Below are positions 41,928 through 54,234 of a stretch of 64,000 bases of DNA, piece after piece. The stretch covers positions 186,001-250,000 of the forward strand of contig MU863894.1 in assembly GCA_033296885.1 (NCBI GenBank). Reading direction: 5' to 3'. The notes below the pieces were generated by a model. The model saw nothing but the letters and a program-made list of their open reading frames with translations, was not told the DNA's origin and made no database searches. Each line of letters begins with the position of its first letter. Within the stretch, counting starts at the first letter, position 1. The position numbers were made by a program, and so were the translations under genes. This DNA is from Triangularia verruculosa. Its lineage: Eukaryota > Ascomycota > Sordariomycetes > Sordariales > Podosporaceae.

Positions 41928-44094
41928 ATGTCTGGCTCAACCGGCAAATGGCGCGAGGAGCAGGTCCTCATCATCTGTCCTGGATCACAAACAACCTTGG
42001 CCCAGATGGGCTGCAATGAACTCACACCCCCACAGCACCGGTTTCCGACTCGCATGTTTCCGGACCCGGAAGAGGAAGGGCAGTTCAGACCGTTCCACAC
42101 ATATAAGCGACCTAAAACCACGGCCGGCATTAAAGGAGAGGGAGGGGAGGACGACTATGAATGGGTGGAGGATGTCGACTCATTGGAAGGGGCCATATAC
42201 CCCATACAGGCAGGGCACATTGTTCACATGGATGCCTTTCTCGCGTTCCTGGAGCACGTCCACCAGGCATTGACGACAACATATCACAACACACCGATCA
42301 TGTTGATGGCGAGTCCGCAATGGAAAAAGGGGGACTGTGAGGTGATCTCGCGCTATATTTTTGAGAAGACGAAGACACCGGCACTGTGCCTGCTGCACAG
42401 CGGGTTGGCGACGCAGTACGGTCTGAAATGGCCAAACATGACGGTGGTAGACGTGGGGTTTGAAAAGGTGGATGTTACCTGTGTATATGAAGGAAGGGTG
42501 GTGGGACACAACGATATTGGACCGGAGAATATGGGAGATACAGAAAGGGAGGAGAGCGAAAGAAAGCAAGGGATCAGCGGCGGGGAGTTTTTCACCAGAA
42601 AGCTGATGGAGTTATTGAAGGATCAAGGATTTGACCACGAGATGGCAGAGCAATTAAAGAAGAGTCCGGTTTGCGAGGTGCTGCCATATGCTGCCGACGA
42701 CAAGGAGCTTATGGAGCTGCCTACAGAGGGGGGGTCCACGGCCGGTAGCAACGGAACGGCGACATCATCCGCCGCGCCTGTGGAAGGCCCCAAGATTATC
42801 ACCACCGCTGCGGGCGCCGATGACGATCTTGGATTGGACGGCGAGGAGAAGGTGGTCAATGAAGAGGGCGTGCTTGATGTGGCCAGTCTGGTCGTCAGCG
42901 GCCAAACCCGAGAGTTTCTGGCGAAACAGGAAAAGCTCAAGGCGGAAAAGGCAAAGGCTGGCAGAAAGGGCAAGGGACAGGAGACCGATGCCGCTGCTGC
43001 CGCCAAAGCCAGGCTGCCAAATTCGAAGCGGGTCAAGACTATTTTTCACTATGAAGAGTTGATTACAGAGGATGTTCCTGTCGCGGCTCCTGTGGTCCCA
43101 GCCCCCGCAGCGCCGGCTCCAGCAGAGAACGCCGCGCCCACTGACGTCGAAATGGCGGATTCCAATGCGCCTTCTGCAGCGCCAGCCGTTGATTCAGGGG
43201 CCAAAGCTGGCGAGACAGCTGCCAAGCCAGAAGGGGAGCAGACACAATCCGTCGCTGGTGCAACCGACCCTCCAACGGCTGCTCCAGCCCCTGAGACTGC
43301 CGCTCCCCCAGCTACTGAACGCATCTCCCGCCGGGTGCGCCGTGATATTGAAGTTGGCCTAGAGCGCTTCCTGTTTGCCGACCGCAAAGAGATCGACCGC
43401 ATCGTCGACACCATCTACCGCACCGTACAGGACATTGACGAGATGTACATGCGTCCCGGATGCTGGGAGAATGTGGTATTTGTCGGCAATGGCGCGCGCA
43501 TCCGCGGCCTGAAGGACAACATCATGCAAACCTTGCAAGCCCGACACCTAATCTCCCCATCGTCTGCCACCATGTTCACCTCGGAGCTGCCATCTAACAT
43601 TGGCACCCCCTCCGGCACCGGCTCGCAGACCCCTACCGGCTCCTTCACCGGGCAGCTGCCCACAAGCAGCAGCGTCAACCCGCTGCTCCAAGCCGCCACG
43701 ACAGCCGCCAGTTTGGGCGTGCCCGGCGGCCCTCAGGGGCAGGTTGTTGGCGCGGACGGTCAGATGCAACCAAGCCATCACTTCCACAGCCAGACACCCA
43801 CCAACATCAAGCTCGCTACGCTGCCGACTTATCTGGCCGAGTGGACGAAGAATGGGTTCGAGGAGGCAATGTTCCTGGGTGCGCAGGTGGCGGCAAGGTT
43901 GGCGTTTTGCATTCACAATCTGGACGCGGCTGGTTTGGAGGCGCAGAGGAGCATGAGTTTCGGCAGGGTTGATTACAAGTAAGTCTTTCTTCTATCTTGA
44001 TATCCTTAAAACTTCATGGCGGACAGACATGCTGACCGAGTACTGTAGTGAGCTGGGTCCCAAGGGCATCAGGTCTCATTCCATGCTTACTTAA
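41928..44094 (+). CDS. arp9: Actin-related protein Arp9 (SWI/SNF and RSC subunit)
   Basis: Exons 41928-43978 and 44049-44094 (70-nt intron, donor GTAAGT, acceptor TGTAG) give 698 aa. The last exon adds only NELGPKGIRSHSMLT. Actin-fold segments are divergent but visible: VLIICPGSQTTLAQMG at the N-terminus, PIMLMASPQWKKGDCEVISRYIFEK, LHSGLATQYGLKWPNMTVVDVGFEKVDVT (the phosphate-binding region), then NVVFVGNGARIRGLKDNI and LAEWTKNGFEEAMFLGAQVAARL near the C-terminus. A long Ala/Pro-rich insert (about 265-460) interrupts the fold, as in other filamentous fungal Arp9 proteins. It works with its partner Arp7/Arp42 in chromatin remodelling. The gene starts 373 bp from the mutated transposon. Confidence 0.9.
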
Positions 44095-47000
44095 TAGCTT
44101 GAGGCTTCACGGGGAGAAGGTTTCATGTTTAGGATCAATGGGAAAAGGTTGTTGAATGCTTGTTTTCAGGTCAGCGGGTAACTTGTTCAGGTTTTCTGGG
44201 TCGGCGAGGCTGGTGGATACACGGTCACGGTAGGAATCGTGAGCGATATCAGTTTAACAGTTCTAAAGGAATAACAAATTGAAGATCTCTTCTTGTGGAT
44301 CTCCATGATGAGGCGGTGTATATCCCCCTTTTCAACCCCTTTTCCGATGAAGCACCTACGCTTTTGCATGTATAAACCTATTGAATTATGCACCTCCCAT
44401 ACAACGCATAGGCTTAGGTTTGCTGGAGGTAAAAAATAGAAAGAAAAAAAAAAAGGAACGCAACCCTATGAGACATTGATCTATTGCGCCCACTTTGACT
44501 CCTGACTCTCTGGCCACCGCCTCATTGGTCCATTTCCTAGATCGAGGCGTGCAGGCCTGCGGCAAGGGCTTACAACGTACGGGGAGGCTTGCTACCGATT
44601 GGACTGCCGCGCGCTGTTCTCTCCCCAGTGCCGGTCCTTTGTTCCCTTTTAGCCTTCCTGGAAGGAGCTGTGGCGTCCAACACAACCGGACCGATGCATG
44701 ATGAGGCACGGTGGCATTCCTACACACCTGTTATTATGATGAGACCAGTCAGTTAAGCGGTGAAGAACAAATGACGATGGAAAAAGAGAGAAAGGTTGCC
44801 GTGTTTCAGCCCTCCTCTGTTACGGCGCTGTAGGGCTTTCCCAACCTATGCCGTAGTATTTGCAATGTTGCCCAGCAGTTCAGAGACACCAAGGAGTCAA
44901 AGAATGGTGAATCTGGTTCGCGATCGCAGGTCTGGCCGACAAGGTTGCATTGCGATTCTCGGCATCGGTGTCTGCGTTTGGCAGCTCACAGGGGACAGAT
45001 AATAGAGGAAAGAAGGGTGTGTGTGTGAAGCCACTGTTGCAAAAATAAAAAAAATAAAAATCGGTGTTGGGTGGGTGGGCAGGTGTCCATCAATACCCTT
45101 AAACGCCGTGGTGAGAGCTAGCGCGATAGCAACTTCAGTCTTAAGCCAATCTGAGGCACAGCATTCCCGCGTTATTGTTGCAAAGAAACAGCCGTTCTGG
45201 AAGTCTTGTCGTCCGAGGGGTCTAGACAATGGATTTTCCGGGGCACGGGAAAGGCGGCGGGCAGAAAGGGAACGACACGTGGGAGTTGGGATCTTGAGAT
45301 TTCATTCCTGGTTTGGCTGTGGAGAGTGAGACGTCGAAACGGCACAATGGAGGAGTCTGAGACACCATGCGAAAGAAGCACTCCCTGATCCACGACAGTT
45401 CACCGCATGATGGCCGATCCGGGGAACAAGTCTCGCAAATACATAAAAATAAAGGCGACGAACGAGGACGAGCGTTGAAAGAAGGCGGTTCCTGGCTGAG
45501 AAACCGGTGCCGTCGGGTACCAAGTCATGGCTGGTGGCGCTGGGGCGAGGTTCCCGTTTGGTGAAGTTGGTGAGATGGCGGCGAGGGGGACCACGTGTTT
45601 GCGTTTCCGAGAACCGATGAGCTCAGATCTTTATTCCAAACTCGCCTTGACGTTCTCGTCATAGAGGACAAGCGCATTCATCGACAGAAGGGCCAAAAGA
45701 GCGAACACGACTTCAAAACGATGCAGAGAGCCGGTGAAGAGTCAAGCGCGCAATCTAATCCGTAACCCCTGCCCGTCTGGAAATCAGAAATGTCTGAGAA
45801 CTGTAAATGGAGGGAGCGGACTGTGAGGGATGTTGAAATGGGCGTGGAACAGCGCCTTGGCGGTGCACTAAGACGCACTTGCATCCATCATCGTCTCCAT
45901 CCAGCTATTTCTGGTCAGGTACCCGTTGATAGCCTCGTTGTGTTGGATGGTGCGTTGAGACACCCATACACATACACACGCACAGCACCTGCCTTTCACC
46001 ACATCCCATGGTGTTCACGAGCCTTGTTGATGTGGACGACATGTCGAGCTGGAGCTTCCATGCTGGATCTGGCGCCCACTTGTCACGGCATCCATTTCGT
46101 GATTCTGTGGGGCTAGATCTGCGTTACCAGCAGGACCCGTTCCCAACATCAGGGCAGCCTGGTGGGCCACTGAGCATGGCCGGCCGGGCTCTCCTGTTGT
46201 GGAAGAGACGGTGGCCAATGCGCCCCCTGGAACATCAGAACATCGGGACTCGATACCTCCTTTTCGCAGTGCAGGCTGCCGCATCTCGAGGTATACATCT
46301 CCAGTTCGGCCCTGTCAGAAAGACTCCAGGACCCCATGTTTTCCCCCCAGGTGCTGTCTAATTGCCCTGGGGAGCTGCCGCCTGGGCTGCAGTGCCGTAA
46401 ATGCGCCAGCGTGACGAAGCGAAAGAGGGCGAGCAAAAACTCCAGTTCCACCAGGCTCCCCGTTTGTGCTCCGTGCTCCCGTCCCCCGTCCCGGTCCTCT
46501 TGCCAGCTTCCCGTCCACTTCCATTTCCAATTTTCTTTCTACCATCACCAAGTCGCCGATTCACACCACCTCGGCCGACTGTCGACCAAACCACGAGTAA
46601 TTCGGGCGTCGTATCGCCGGCTGTTATTGAATAATTGTCACACCCCCATAAGCGCTTGACAAGCAGGTGCCAGTGACGGGCGGCTTATTAGTCTCCCGCA
46701 ACACAACGGTCAACGGTTTGACAGCGCCCGGACTAAGAGCAGGAACAAGAAAAAAAAACAAGGGAAAGAGCAACGCAGCAGTTCGTGGTCGATCAAAACC
46801 GCTGCCCCAAAACAAACAACACCGATTCGCACTCATCGCCGGGCTGCCGGACCTTGTCGGCAAATCAAACCCTCGAGTCTGCTTCGAGCTTCGAGGCTCC
46901 ATTGAGACCCATACAAAAAGTTGGGGAGGGGGTCCAAGGCGGGTTTTTGTGTTGTTGCATCGCTACCTCCTCAACTCTCTCAATCGGGATCCAAGGCCAC

Positions 47001-47367
47001 CTCTCTCCGCCCCGGCCAAGGCACTCTCCCACTTGCACAAGGCAACCCTACAGAGACTCTTCTATCTGCACAGGAATTCCTCCCATCCAGTCATCAAGCT
47101 CTCACCGACTGACACCACCAATTCGCCTCACGACTTCTCGTCGCAATTATCCCGAACTACCTGCCACCACCGCCCGCGCCTATGGGTTTCTAGGGAAAAT
47201 CCAAGGACAAGCGAGCGCACACGTCGCCAGCGGCAGCAACCCGCCGTCGCGCCCCTTCAGCTGCTGCTGCCGCCACCGCCGCGGCCAGTCCCCCTACCAC
47301 CAGCCGACTGTCGCCCGCGACCTCGTTCAGCACTCGCAACGACCGTCGCCGAGGGTTAATGGTCACA
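44095..47367. other. Large intergenic region arp9 / G-alpha, including a probable long leader
   Basis: About 3.3 kb. Open frames occur (for example 46667-47359, 230 codons, running almost to the G-alpha ATG), but they are Ser/Pro/Arg-rich in the manner of CT-rich leaders and lack family features. No RNA gene or repeat is identified. Confidence 0.5.
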
Positions 47368-48733
47368 ATGGGGTCGTGCATGAGCACGAGCGGGGAGGAG
47401 TCGGAGCAACGGAAGAGGAGTAACAAGATTGACAGAGATCTCGAGGAGGACTCTAAACGGCTGCGCCGAGAATGCAAGATTTTACTGCTTGGTACGTTGA
47501 CTTGTTGTTCGCCGCAGGCGCCGCGAAATCGCGAATTTTTTATTTATTTTTGCTAACCACTTTTTTGCAGGCTCTGGTGAGAGCGGCAAGTCGACGATCG
47601 TAAAACAGATGAAAATTATCCATCTGAAAGGCTACTCACATGAAGAGCTCAAGAATTACCGACCCACAGTGTTCAAGAATCTGCTGGAATGCGCCAAATC
47701 GGTCGCCAATGCCATGCGCCAGTTTGACATCGACCCGGTGCTCGACGAGAACAAGCGTTACCTCGACTTTCTGATCGAGTACTCCCTCGATACCAATCCG
47801 CAGACGATTGACCCCAAGGTCAGCGTCGCGATTCAGTCATTATGGAGCGACCCAGCCAAGGAGCAGTTGATGGAAAGACAAACAGAGTTCTATCTGATGG
47901 ACTCCGCAGAGTAGTGAGTATTACTCGCGCTTGCGTTGAAGTGGCATGAGGGCTGGTTTCTAACATTGTCTGCAGCTTTTTCGATGAGGCTGCGAGGATT
48001 GCAAACAAGGAATACGTCCCCAATGAGATGGACGTGCTTCGAGCGAGAACAAAGACCACGGGTATCTACGAAACGAGATTCAAGATGGGACAACTGAGTA
48101 TTCAGTAAGTGTCCCTGCCATCCGCCATCCTTCGAGCAGACCTAACAGTTCTCAGCATGTTCGACGTGGGCGGTCAGCGCAGTGAGCGCAAAAAGTGGAT
48201 TCATTGTTTCGAGAACGTCACTTCCATCATCTTCTGTGTGGCTTTGAGCGAATATGATCAGGTTCTGCTGGAAGAAAGCAGTCAGGTATGTGATCTGGGC
48301 CTAACCTCGCCGTGTTTGAGATGCTTACCGGGCTACAGAACCGTATGATGGAGTCGCTATTACTTTTCGACTCGGTGGTAAACTCGCGGTGGTTTATGCG
48401 GACGAGTATCATCTTGTTCCTGAACAAGGTCGACATCTTCAAGCAGAAATTGGGTCGGTCCCCACTCAGCAACTACTTTCCAGATTACTCTGGTGGCAAT
48501 GATGTCAACAAGGCGGCCAAGTATCTTCTCTGGAGATTCAACCAGGTGAACCGAGCGCATCTCAATCTCTATCCTCAGTAGGGTCTCCCCTGTACCATTG
48601 TTTTCGTGTGTAACAATGCTGACGATCAAACAGTTTGACTCAAGCGACAGATACTAGCAACATCCGTCTCGTCTTTGCTGCGGTGAAGGAGACAATCCTG
48701 AACAACGCGCTGAAGGATTCCGGTATCCTATAA
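47368..48733 (+). CDS. gna-3: Group III heterotrimeric G-protein alpha subunit (GNA-3-like)
   Basis: Six exons: 47368-47491, 47571-47913, 47976-48104, 48156-48285, 48339-48577 and 48634-48733, giving 354 aa. All phases fit. I chose ATG 47368 over the in-frame ATG 47359 because it yields MGSCMS, with Gly2 for myristoylation and Cys4 for palmitoylation. Motifs in order: P-loop GSGESGKST at 42-50, the switch I arginine region RARTKTTG, switch II DVGGQR, NKVD, and the TQATDTS guanine-specificity loop. The C-terminus KDSGIL has no cysteine at -4, so there is no pertussis-toxin site, as in group III fungal G-alphas. This group promotes cAMP signalling (nutrient sensing, conidiation). Intron 5 has the weak donor GTAGGG. 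Confidence 0.95.
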
Positions 48734-48917
48734 ACACCGCCACATGCCCCTTTCCAAACCGGAGGTGTACTGTCCTTGCGATCAGGACCACTGCAACATT
48801 TGGCAGCCACGTAACTCGCAAAACCCCACCCCTCTCATCCTACCCAGGAATGATTAATTCGAGAATTGCCAGCAAAATCGCGGCCCTCGAATTACTTCCC
48901 TTATTGATCGATAATGA

Positions 48918-48944
48918 CAAGGTTCCTTCCCACCAGGAACCTTG
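48918..48944 (+). other. Perfect 10-bp hairpin in the G-alpha 3' region
   Basis: CAAGGTTCCT (48918-48927) is exactly complementary to AGGAACCTTG (48935-48944) around a 7-nt loop TCCCACC. It lies 185 bp past the G-alpha stop codon, so it probably sits in the 3' UTR. Its role is unknown; mRNA stability or protein binding is possible. Confidence 0.55.
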
Positions 48945-51074
48945 CTGCAGGGCTCTTATTGTAATCTGCAAACAGCTCTCACACAACATCCCGGACTCCG
49001 AACCAGTTGATACAACACAACACCCAACATAACTTTATCCCGGGCTTTCCTCTGCATATGACACGGCGTTCAAGGCCATGGGCGAAACGACGAATTCTAT
49101 TTTTGAGCAACGTTCTGTCTTTTTATTCTATTTTCCGGTTTAGGAGAAAATGCGAGGGATGGACAGAACTGACGACTGGCAAGAGTATATGCCTACCCGG
49201 AGGAGGAAACAGGCCATCAAGACCTGCTAGTGGGAAGGGAGGGGATGATAATAGGGCGCTTGAGACGGCCCGTACCCTTATCCAACTATACCTTACTAGT
49301 CTTGTCCCCCTATCTATCCGTACCAACTAAAATAAATGATCTTAGACATCAAACGCCTTTTTCACCACTGTGCTACAAGATTGGAGAGAAGAATCCACCT
49401 GTACAGGGTGGGATGCCCACAGAGGGCAGTCATGTTACTACCCATCCACTGCAAGAGCCTCTAGCAATCTTTGGCGTTCCACGGTGCCTTTGGATGGTGA
49501 ACTCCAACTGCCCAGTTCTGCTGGGTTCGCTTTGATCTATCTCCACAAGTGCAGAATACGATGGCCCAGGTTTGGTAAACTAGACAATGCGGTTGACTAT
49601 TCCCGAGCCACGGCGTTCTGTCCCAACGTGTTCAAAGACATCGTCACCTTACCCTGCCGTCCGGGTCGGCCGAGCCCGTGCCGTGCCGTTCAGTTGAAAC
49701 ATGTTCGACCGTTCCTTCTTTGTACGAAAATGTTCCTGGCTTATACTGTGCCTTTGTTACCAGTCTGCTGACAGCTCCTGAGCAGAAAGACTGAACAACC
49801 CGAGTCAAGTGAACTCGGCTGGCCCCGTTTTGTGCCATGGCTCCAACTACAAAAGCGTATGATCAGGTCAGTGAGAGTGCTGTGTGAGCCAAGTCAACTG
49901 TAGACGAGGTCACATTCAGTCTGTCGGGTTGACGAATAGGACACTGACGATGCAACACGTCGAGCAAGGAGTAATGGGCGGGTTCAAGTGGAGTTGGGTT
50001 GGGCTGAAGACTTGTGGGCTCGGTGTGTTGGTGATGCTTGGCGCTGGTTCTGTTGGTTGAGAGAGCAACTGCCTAACATGATGGTTTCACGATCTCGATC
50101 TGCTTTGTCCAACAGTGGGAGATGGACGATAACCCAATCCTACCGCTCTTGCATATGACAATGGTGCTATGCGGATTTCGGTATAGTGGGGGGATTTAAG
50201 CCCAACTCAAATCGAACATTGCAGGAGCCACGTCTAACCCCGCGCCGCAACGACTGGTGACGCTCCAAAAGCAATTGCGAACATCAAAGCACGCCACTTC
50301 CGAGCTCGCAAGAACCCGCCAGATGGAAGGAATATTGGGTCTCGGCTCTCTCTGACCACCTACCCCGCGTCCCACATCCGAACAACGTCTCGGCCTGGAC
50401 GCAGCAGCACAATGACATCGTGCCTCGTGTCAACGGCCATGCAGAATACCGAACTGGAAGACACGGCCCAAGTCGTGACTTGGCTGAGTTGCAGGAGATG
50501 CGGAGGACCAGAGGGCCTGAGAAGCCAATCATGTTGGCGAACGTCCGAGTAAGGAAACGGCCAGAAAGCTCTCCATATTGAAAAGCTGCAGGATTGTGGA
50601 GTTGGAGATGGTGGTGGTGATGGGTGCAGGGGCAGGGGATGCAGTCAAGTCATCCACAACAGAAGCACGGGTCTGTTGCGAGTGCGAACGGCGCTGTGCA
50701 GCAAGAGGGCAGGCAGGATCAGGATTCCAGGAGCCTTTGCTGCTAAGTTTGGCTCACCGGTTGGTGACGGAGTGGCAGGCTGCCTATATGGAAAGCTCTC
50801 CTCAGTTCCTCTCATCTGGCCCTCTTCTCTGCTGTCTCTTTTCCGTGTCGAAGCTCTTCATGTGTGGGGTTCTGATCCTGTTCTCTCCGCCGCGCCCCAA
50901 CCATCTTTACACATAGATCATCACCGCCTACCCATCCGTACCATTGCCTAACCTAGATAGACCGCCAGTAGCTTTGCCGCTAGACAGTGACATCCAGGCA
51001 CGCCAGAGCGGCCAGCTACCCCACAACGCCCAACTCAAGCCTGAGCTGATCTTGTCGGCTTCACTTCTACCTAC

Positions 51075-51162
51075 GTAAGCGTGCCCGACCTCCTGCCTTG
51101 GCCCTTTCGCCTCCCGCCCTGCAGTTTGCTTTCCCCCCTTTTTTCCTTTTAACTTTGAGCAG
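51075..51162 (+). other. Probable 5' UTR intron of glycogen phosphorylase
   Basis: Donor GTAAGC at 51075 and acceptor GAGCAG ending at 51162 are separated by a T/C-rich tract with an AAC branch-like sequence (TTTTAAC). The 88-nt length is typical for this genome. The sequence lies 73 bp before the ATG. No transcript evidence is available here. Confidence 0.5.
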
Positions 51163-51235
51163 CCCCCCGTTGAAGGGATTAAATCTCAAGTGGTTGACAT
51201 TCTCTTCTAGTTGGACAACTTGGAAGCCTCACACC

Positions 51236-53360
51236 ATGGCGTCCGAATCTCTCCCCACCAGACAACGCCGCCCCTCCATGGGAGCCCCGATTGTGGACAT
51301 CCAGGGCTCTGTTGGGCCAGCGGGCATCTCCCGGCCGAAGCACAGGCGCACCTTTACCGGCTTTGGCGCTGGAGAGATCAAGAGCGTGGAAGGTATGTCG
51401 AGTCTATTTCCAGCTAAGTGTCTCATTTTATCCGCCACTACCGAGAGGGGGAAGTCCATTTGTCTCGGGAACGTCTTGACAGCTCTCGTGGTGATGGATA
51501 GCAACCAAGCAGCTCCCCCACCTGTTTGTTCTGCCCCTCATCTGTCTGTGGTGGGCGGGGCGTGCCAAGGATCTGCAAGGCGCATGCGCTAACAATCTCT
51601 CCTTGGCATTCAGCTTCTATCCCTGAGCCTCAACGTGAAGCCTGGCTCAAGCATCAGGTCAGCGGCTTCAAGGACAAGGATAGCTTCGAGTCCGAGGTCG
51701 TCCGTCATGTCGAGACTACGCTTGCTCGAAGCATGTTCAATTGCGATGAGTCGGCGGCTTATTCGGCATGCAGTCTCGCCTTCCGTGACCGCCTCATCCT
51801 CGAATGGAACCGCACCCAGCAGCGCCAGACATTCGTCGACAGCAAGAGACTCTACTACCTGAGCTTGGAGTTTCTGATGGGGAGGGCTCTCGACAATGCT
51901 ATGCTGAATATTGGATCAAAGGATCTGGCCAAGGGTGAGTTGGCTTTGGCGAAGGAAGCATGCTCGAGCACGTTGCTAATGCCTGATGTTTAGCTGGTCT
52001 CGCCGATCTTGGCTTCCGCATCGAGGATGTGATCGAGCAGGAACACGATGCTGCTCTTGGCAACGGCGGTCTGGGTCGTCTTGCCGCATGCTTTTTGGAC
52101 AGTCTCGCCAGTCTCAACTACCCCGCTTGGGGTTACGGCCTGCGATACCGCTATGGTATTTTCAAACAGGAGATCATTGACGGGTACCAAGTTGAAGTGC
52201 CGGATTATTGGTTGGAGTTCAATCCTTGGGAGTTCCCCAGACATGATGTGACTGTTGACATCCAGTTCTTTGGAAATGTCCGCAAGTCAACTGACGAGAA
52301 CGGGAGGACTGTTTCCCACTGGGAAGGTGGCGAAATCGTCAAGGCGGTAGCCTACGATGTGCCCATTCCCGGGTATGCGACTCCTTCTACAAACAACCTG
52401 AGATTGTGGTCCAGCACAGCTGCCAGCGGCGAGTTTGACTTTCAAAAGTTCAACAGTGGTGACTACGAAAGCTCGGTGGCTGATCAGCAGCGCGCCGAGA
52501 CCATCTCTGCCGTTCTCTACCCCAACGATAATCTGGAGCGCGGAAAAGAGCTTCGTCTGAAGCAGCAGTACTTCTGGGTTGCTGCCTCTCTCTACGACAT
52601 TGTCCGTCGTTTCAAGAAGTCCAAGCGTCCCTGGAGAGAGTTTCCCGAACAAGTTGCTATCCAGCTCAACGACACCCACCCGACCCTTGCGGTTGTCGAG
52701 CTTCAGCGTATCCTGTTGGACCTGGAAGGTCTTGAGTGGGATGAGGCTTGGAACATCGTCACTAACACTTTCGGTTACACCAACCACACTGTGCTCCCCG
52801 AAGCCTTGGAGAAGTGGTCTGTTCCTTTGATCCAGCATCTCCTTCCCCGCCATCTCCAAATCATCTACGATATCAACCTCTACTTCCTTCAGAGCGTTGA
52901 GCGTAGGTTCCCTGATGAGCGCGAGCTCTTGGGCCGCGTTTCCATCATTGAGGAATCGCAACCCAAGATGGTTCGCATGGCCCACCTGGCTATTGTGGGT
53001 TCTCACAAGGTCAATGGTGTTGCGGAGTTGCACTCGGATCTCATCAAGACCACCATCTTCAAGGACTTTGTCACCATCTTTGGACCCGACAAGTTCACCA
53101 ACGTCACCAACGGCATCACCCCTCGCAGGTGGCTTCACCAGGCCAACCCTCGCCTGTCCGAACTCATTGCCAGCAAGACAGGCGGCAAGGACTTCTTGAC
53201 CGATCTCAATGAGCTCAACAAGGTCGAGTTGCACGTTGACGATAAGGCTTTCCGCAAGGAATGGGCAGACATCAAGCTCGCCAACAAGGAGCGTCTCGCC
53301 AAGCACATCAAGGCCAGCGCAGGCGTCACGGTCGATCCAACCGCACTATTTGATGTCCAA

Positions 53361-53391
<31 letters not shown>

Positions 53392-54234
53392 AGCTCAACA
53401 TCTTTGGCGTCATCCACCGCTACCTTACACTCAAGGCCATGACCCGAGAGGAACGCAAGAAGCAGCAGCCAAGAGTGTCCATCTTCGGCGGCAAGGCTGC
53501 CCCCGGATACTGGATGGCCAAGCAAATTATCCACTTGATTAACAGCGTGGGTAAGGTGGTGAACAACGACGAGGATATTGGTGATTTGCTCAAGGTGGTG
53601 TTCCTCGAGGACTACAACGTGAGCAAGGCCGAGATCATCGTTCCTGCCTCGGACATCAGTGAACACATTTCGACCGCCGGCACCGAGTAAGTAATGAGTA
53701 TCCCTGATGCTGCTGAAACAGAGACTAACCAACTTCTCCAGGGCCTCTGGAACCAGCAACATGAAGTTTGTGCTCAACGGTGGTCTCATCATTGGTACCT
53801 GCGACGGCGCCAATATTGAGATCACCCGCGAGATTGGCGAGAACAACATCTTCCTGTTCGGCAACCTTGCCGAAGATGTTGAGGATCTCCGTCACAACCA
53901 CACATATGGCACTCACGAAATTGACCCTGATCTCAACCGGGTATTCCAGGAGATTGAGAAGGGCACTTTTGGCAGCACACAAGATTTTGCTGCTCTGATC
54001 TCGGCCGTGAGGGACCATGGTGATTACTATCTCGTATCTGACGACTTCCACTCGTACATTGAGACGCAGGCTTTGGTGGATGAGGCGTATCGGGACCAGG
54101 AGGAGTGGATCACCAAGTGCATCACATCGGTATCCAGAATGGGCTTCTTCAGCTCAGATCGGTGCATCAATGAGTATGCCGAGGGCATCTGGAACATTGA
54201 ACCTCTGCGGGTCGAGAAGGAGGAAGGTGCGTAG
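51236..54234 (+). CDS. gpn1: Glycogen phosphorylase
   Basis: Exons 51236-51392, 51614-51934, 51994-53686 and 53742-54234 (introns 221, 59 and 55 nt) give 887 aa. The enzyme releases glucose-1-phosphate from glycogen in the cytosol. Conserved segments are YYLSLEFLMGRALDNAMLN, EHDAALGNGGLGRLAACFLD, AIQLNDTHPTLAVVEL, NVTNGITPRRWL, and the pyridoxal-phosphate site ASGTSNMKF with K732. The N-terminal extension has RRPSMG with Ser at position 14, a PKA-type consensus in the same relative place as the regulatory N-terminal phosphosite of other phosphorylases (the sequence is seen; regulation is inferred). Length is near that of the yeast Gph1 protein. The C-terminus ends RVEKEEGA. Confidence 0.96.

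Larger units (their letters stand above)
48734..51235. other. Intergenic region G-alpha / glycogen phosphorylase
   Basis: About 2.5 kb. It contains a perfect hairpin at 48918-48944 in the probable G-alpha 3' UTR and a probable leader intron at 51075-51162, both listed separately. Other short open frames have no support. Confidence 0.5.

Noticed and set aside
46667..47359. 230-codon open frame just upstream of the G-alpha start
   Set aside because: It is Ser/Pro/Arg-rich with no family features, lies in a CT-rich leader region, and ends just where the G-alpha coding sequence begins. It is most likely a chance frame.
47359..47367. Upstream in-frame ATG giving MVTMGSCMS for the G-alpha
   Set aside because: It would abolish the N-terminal MGxxxS myristoylation signal conserved in the family. 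The second ATG at 47368 is preferred.
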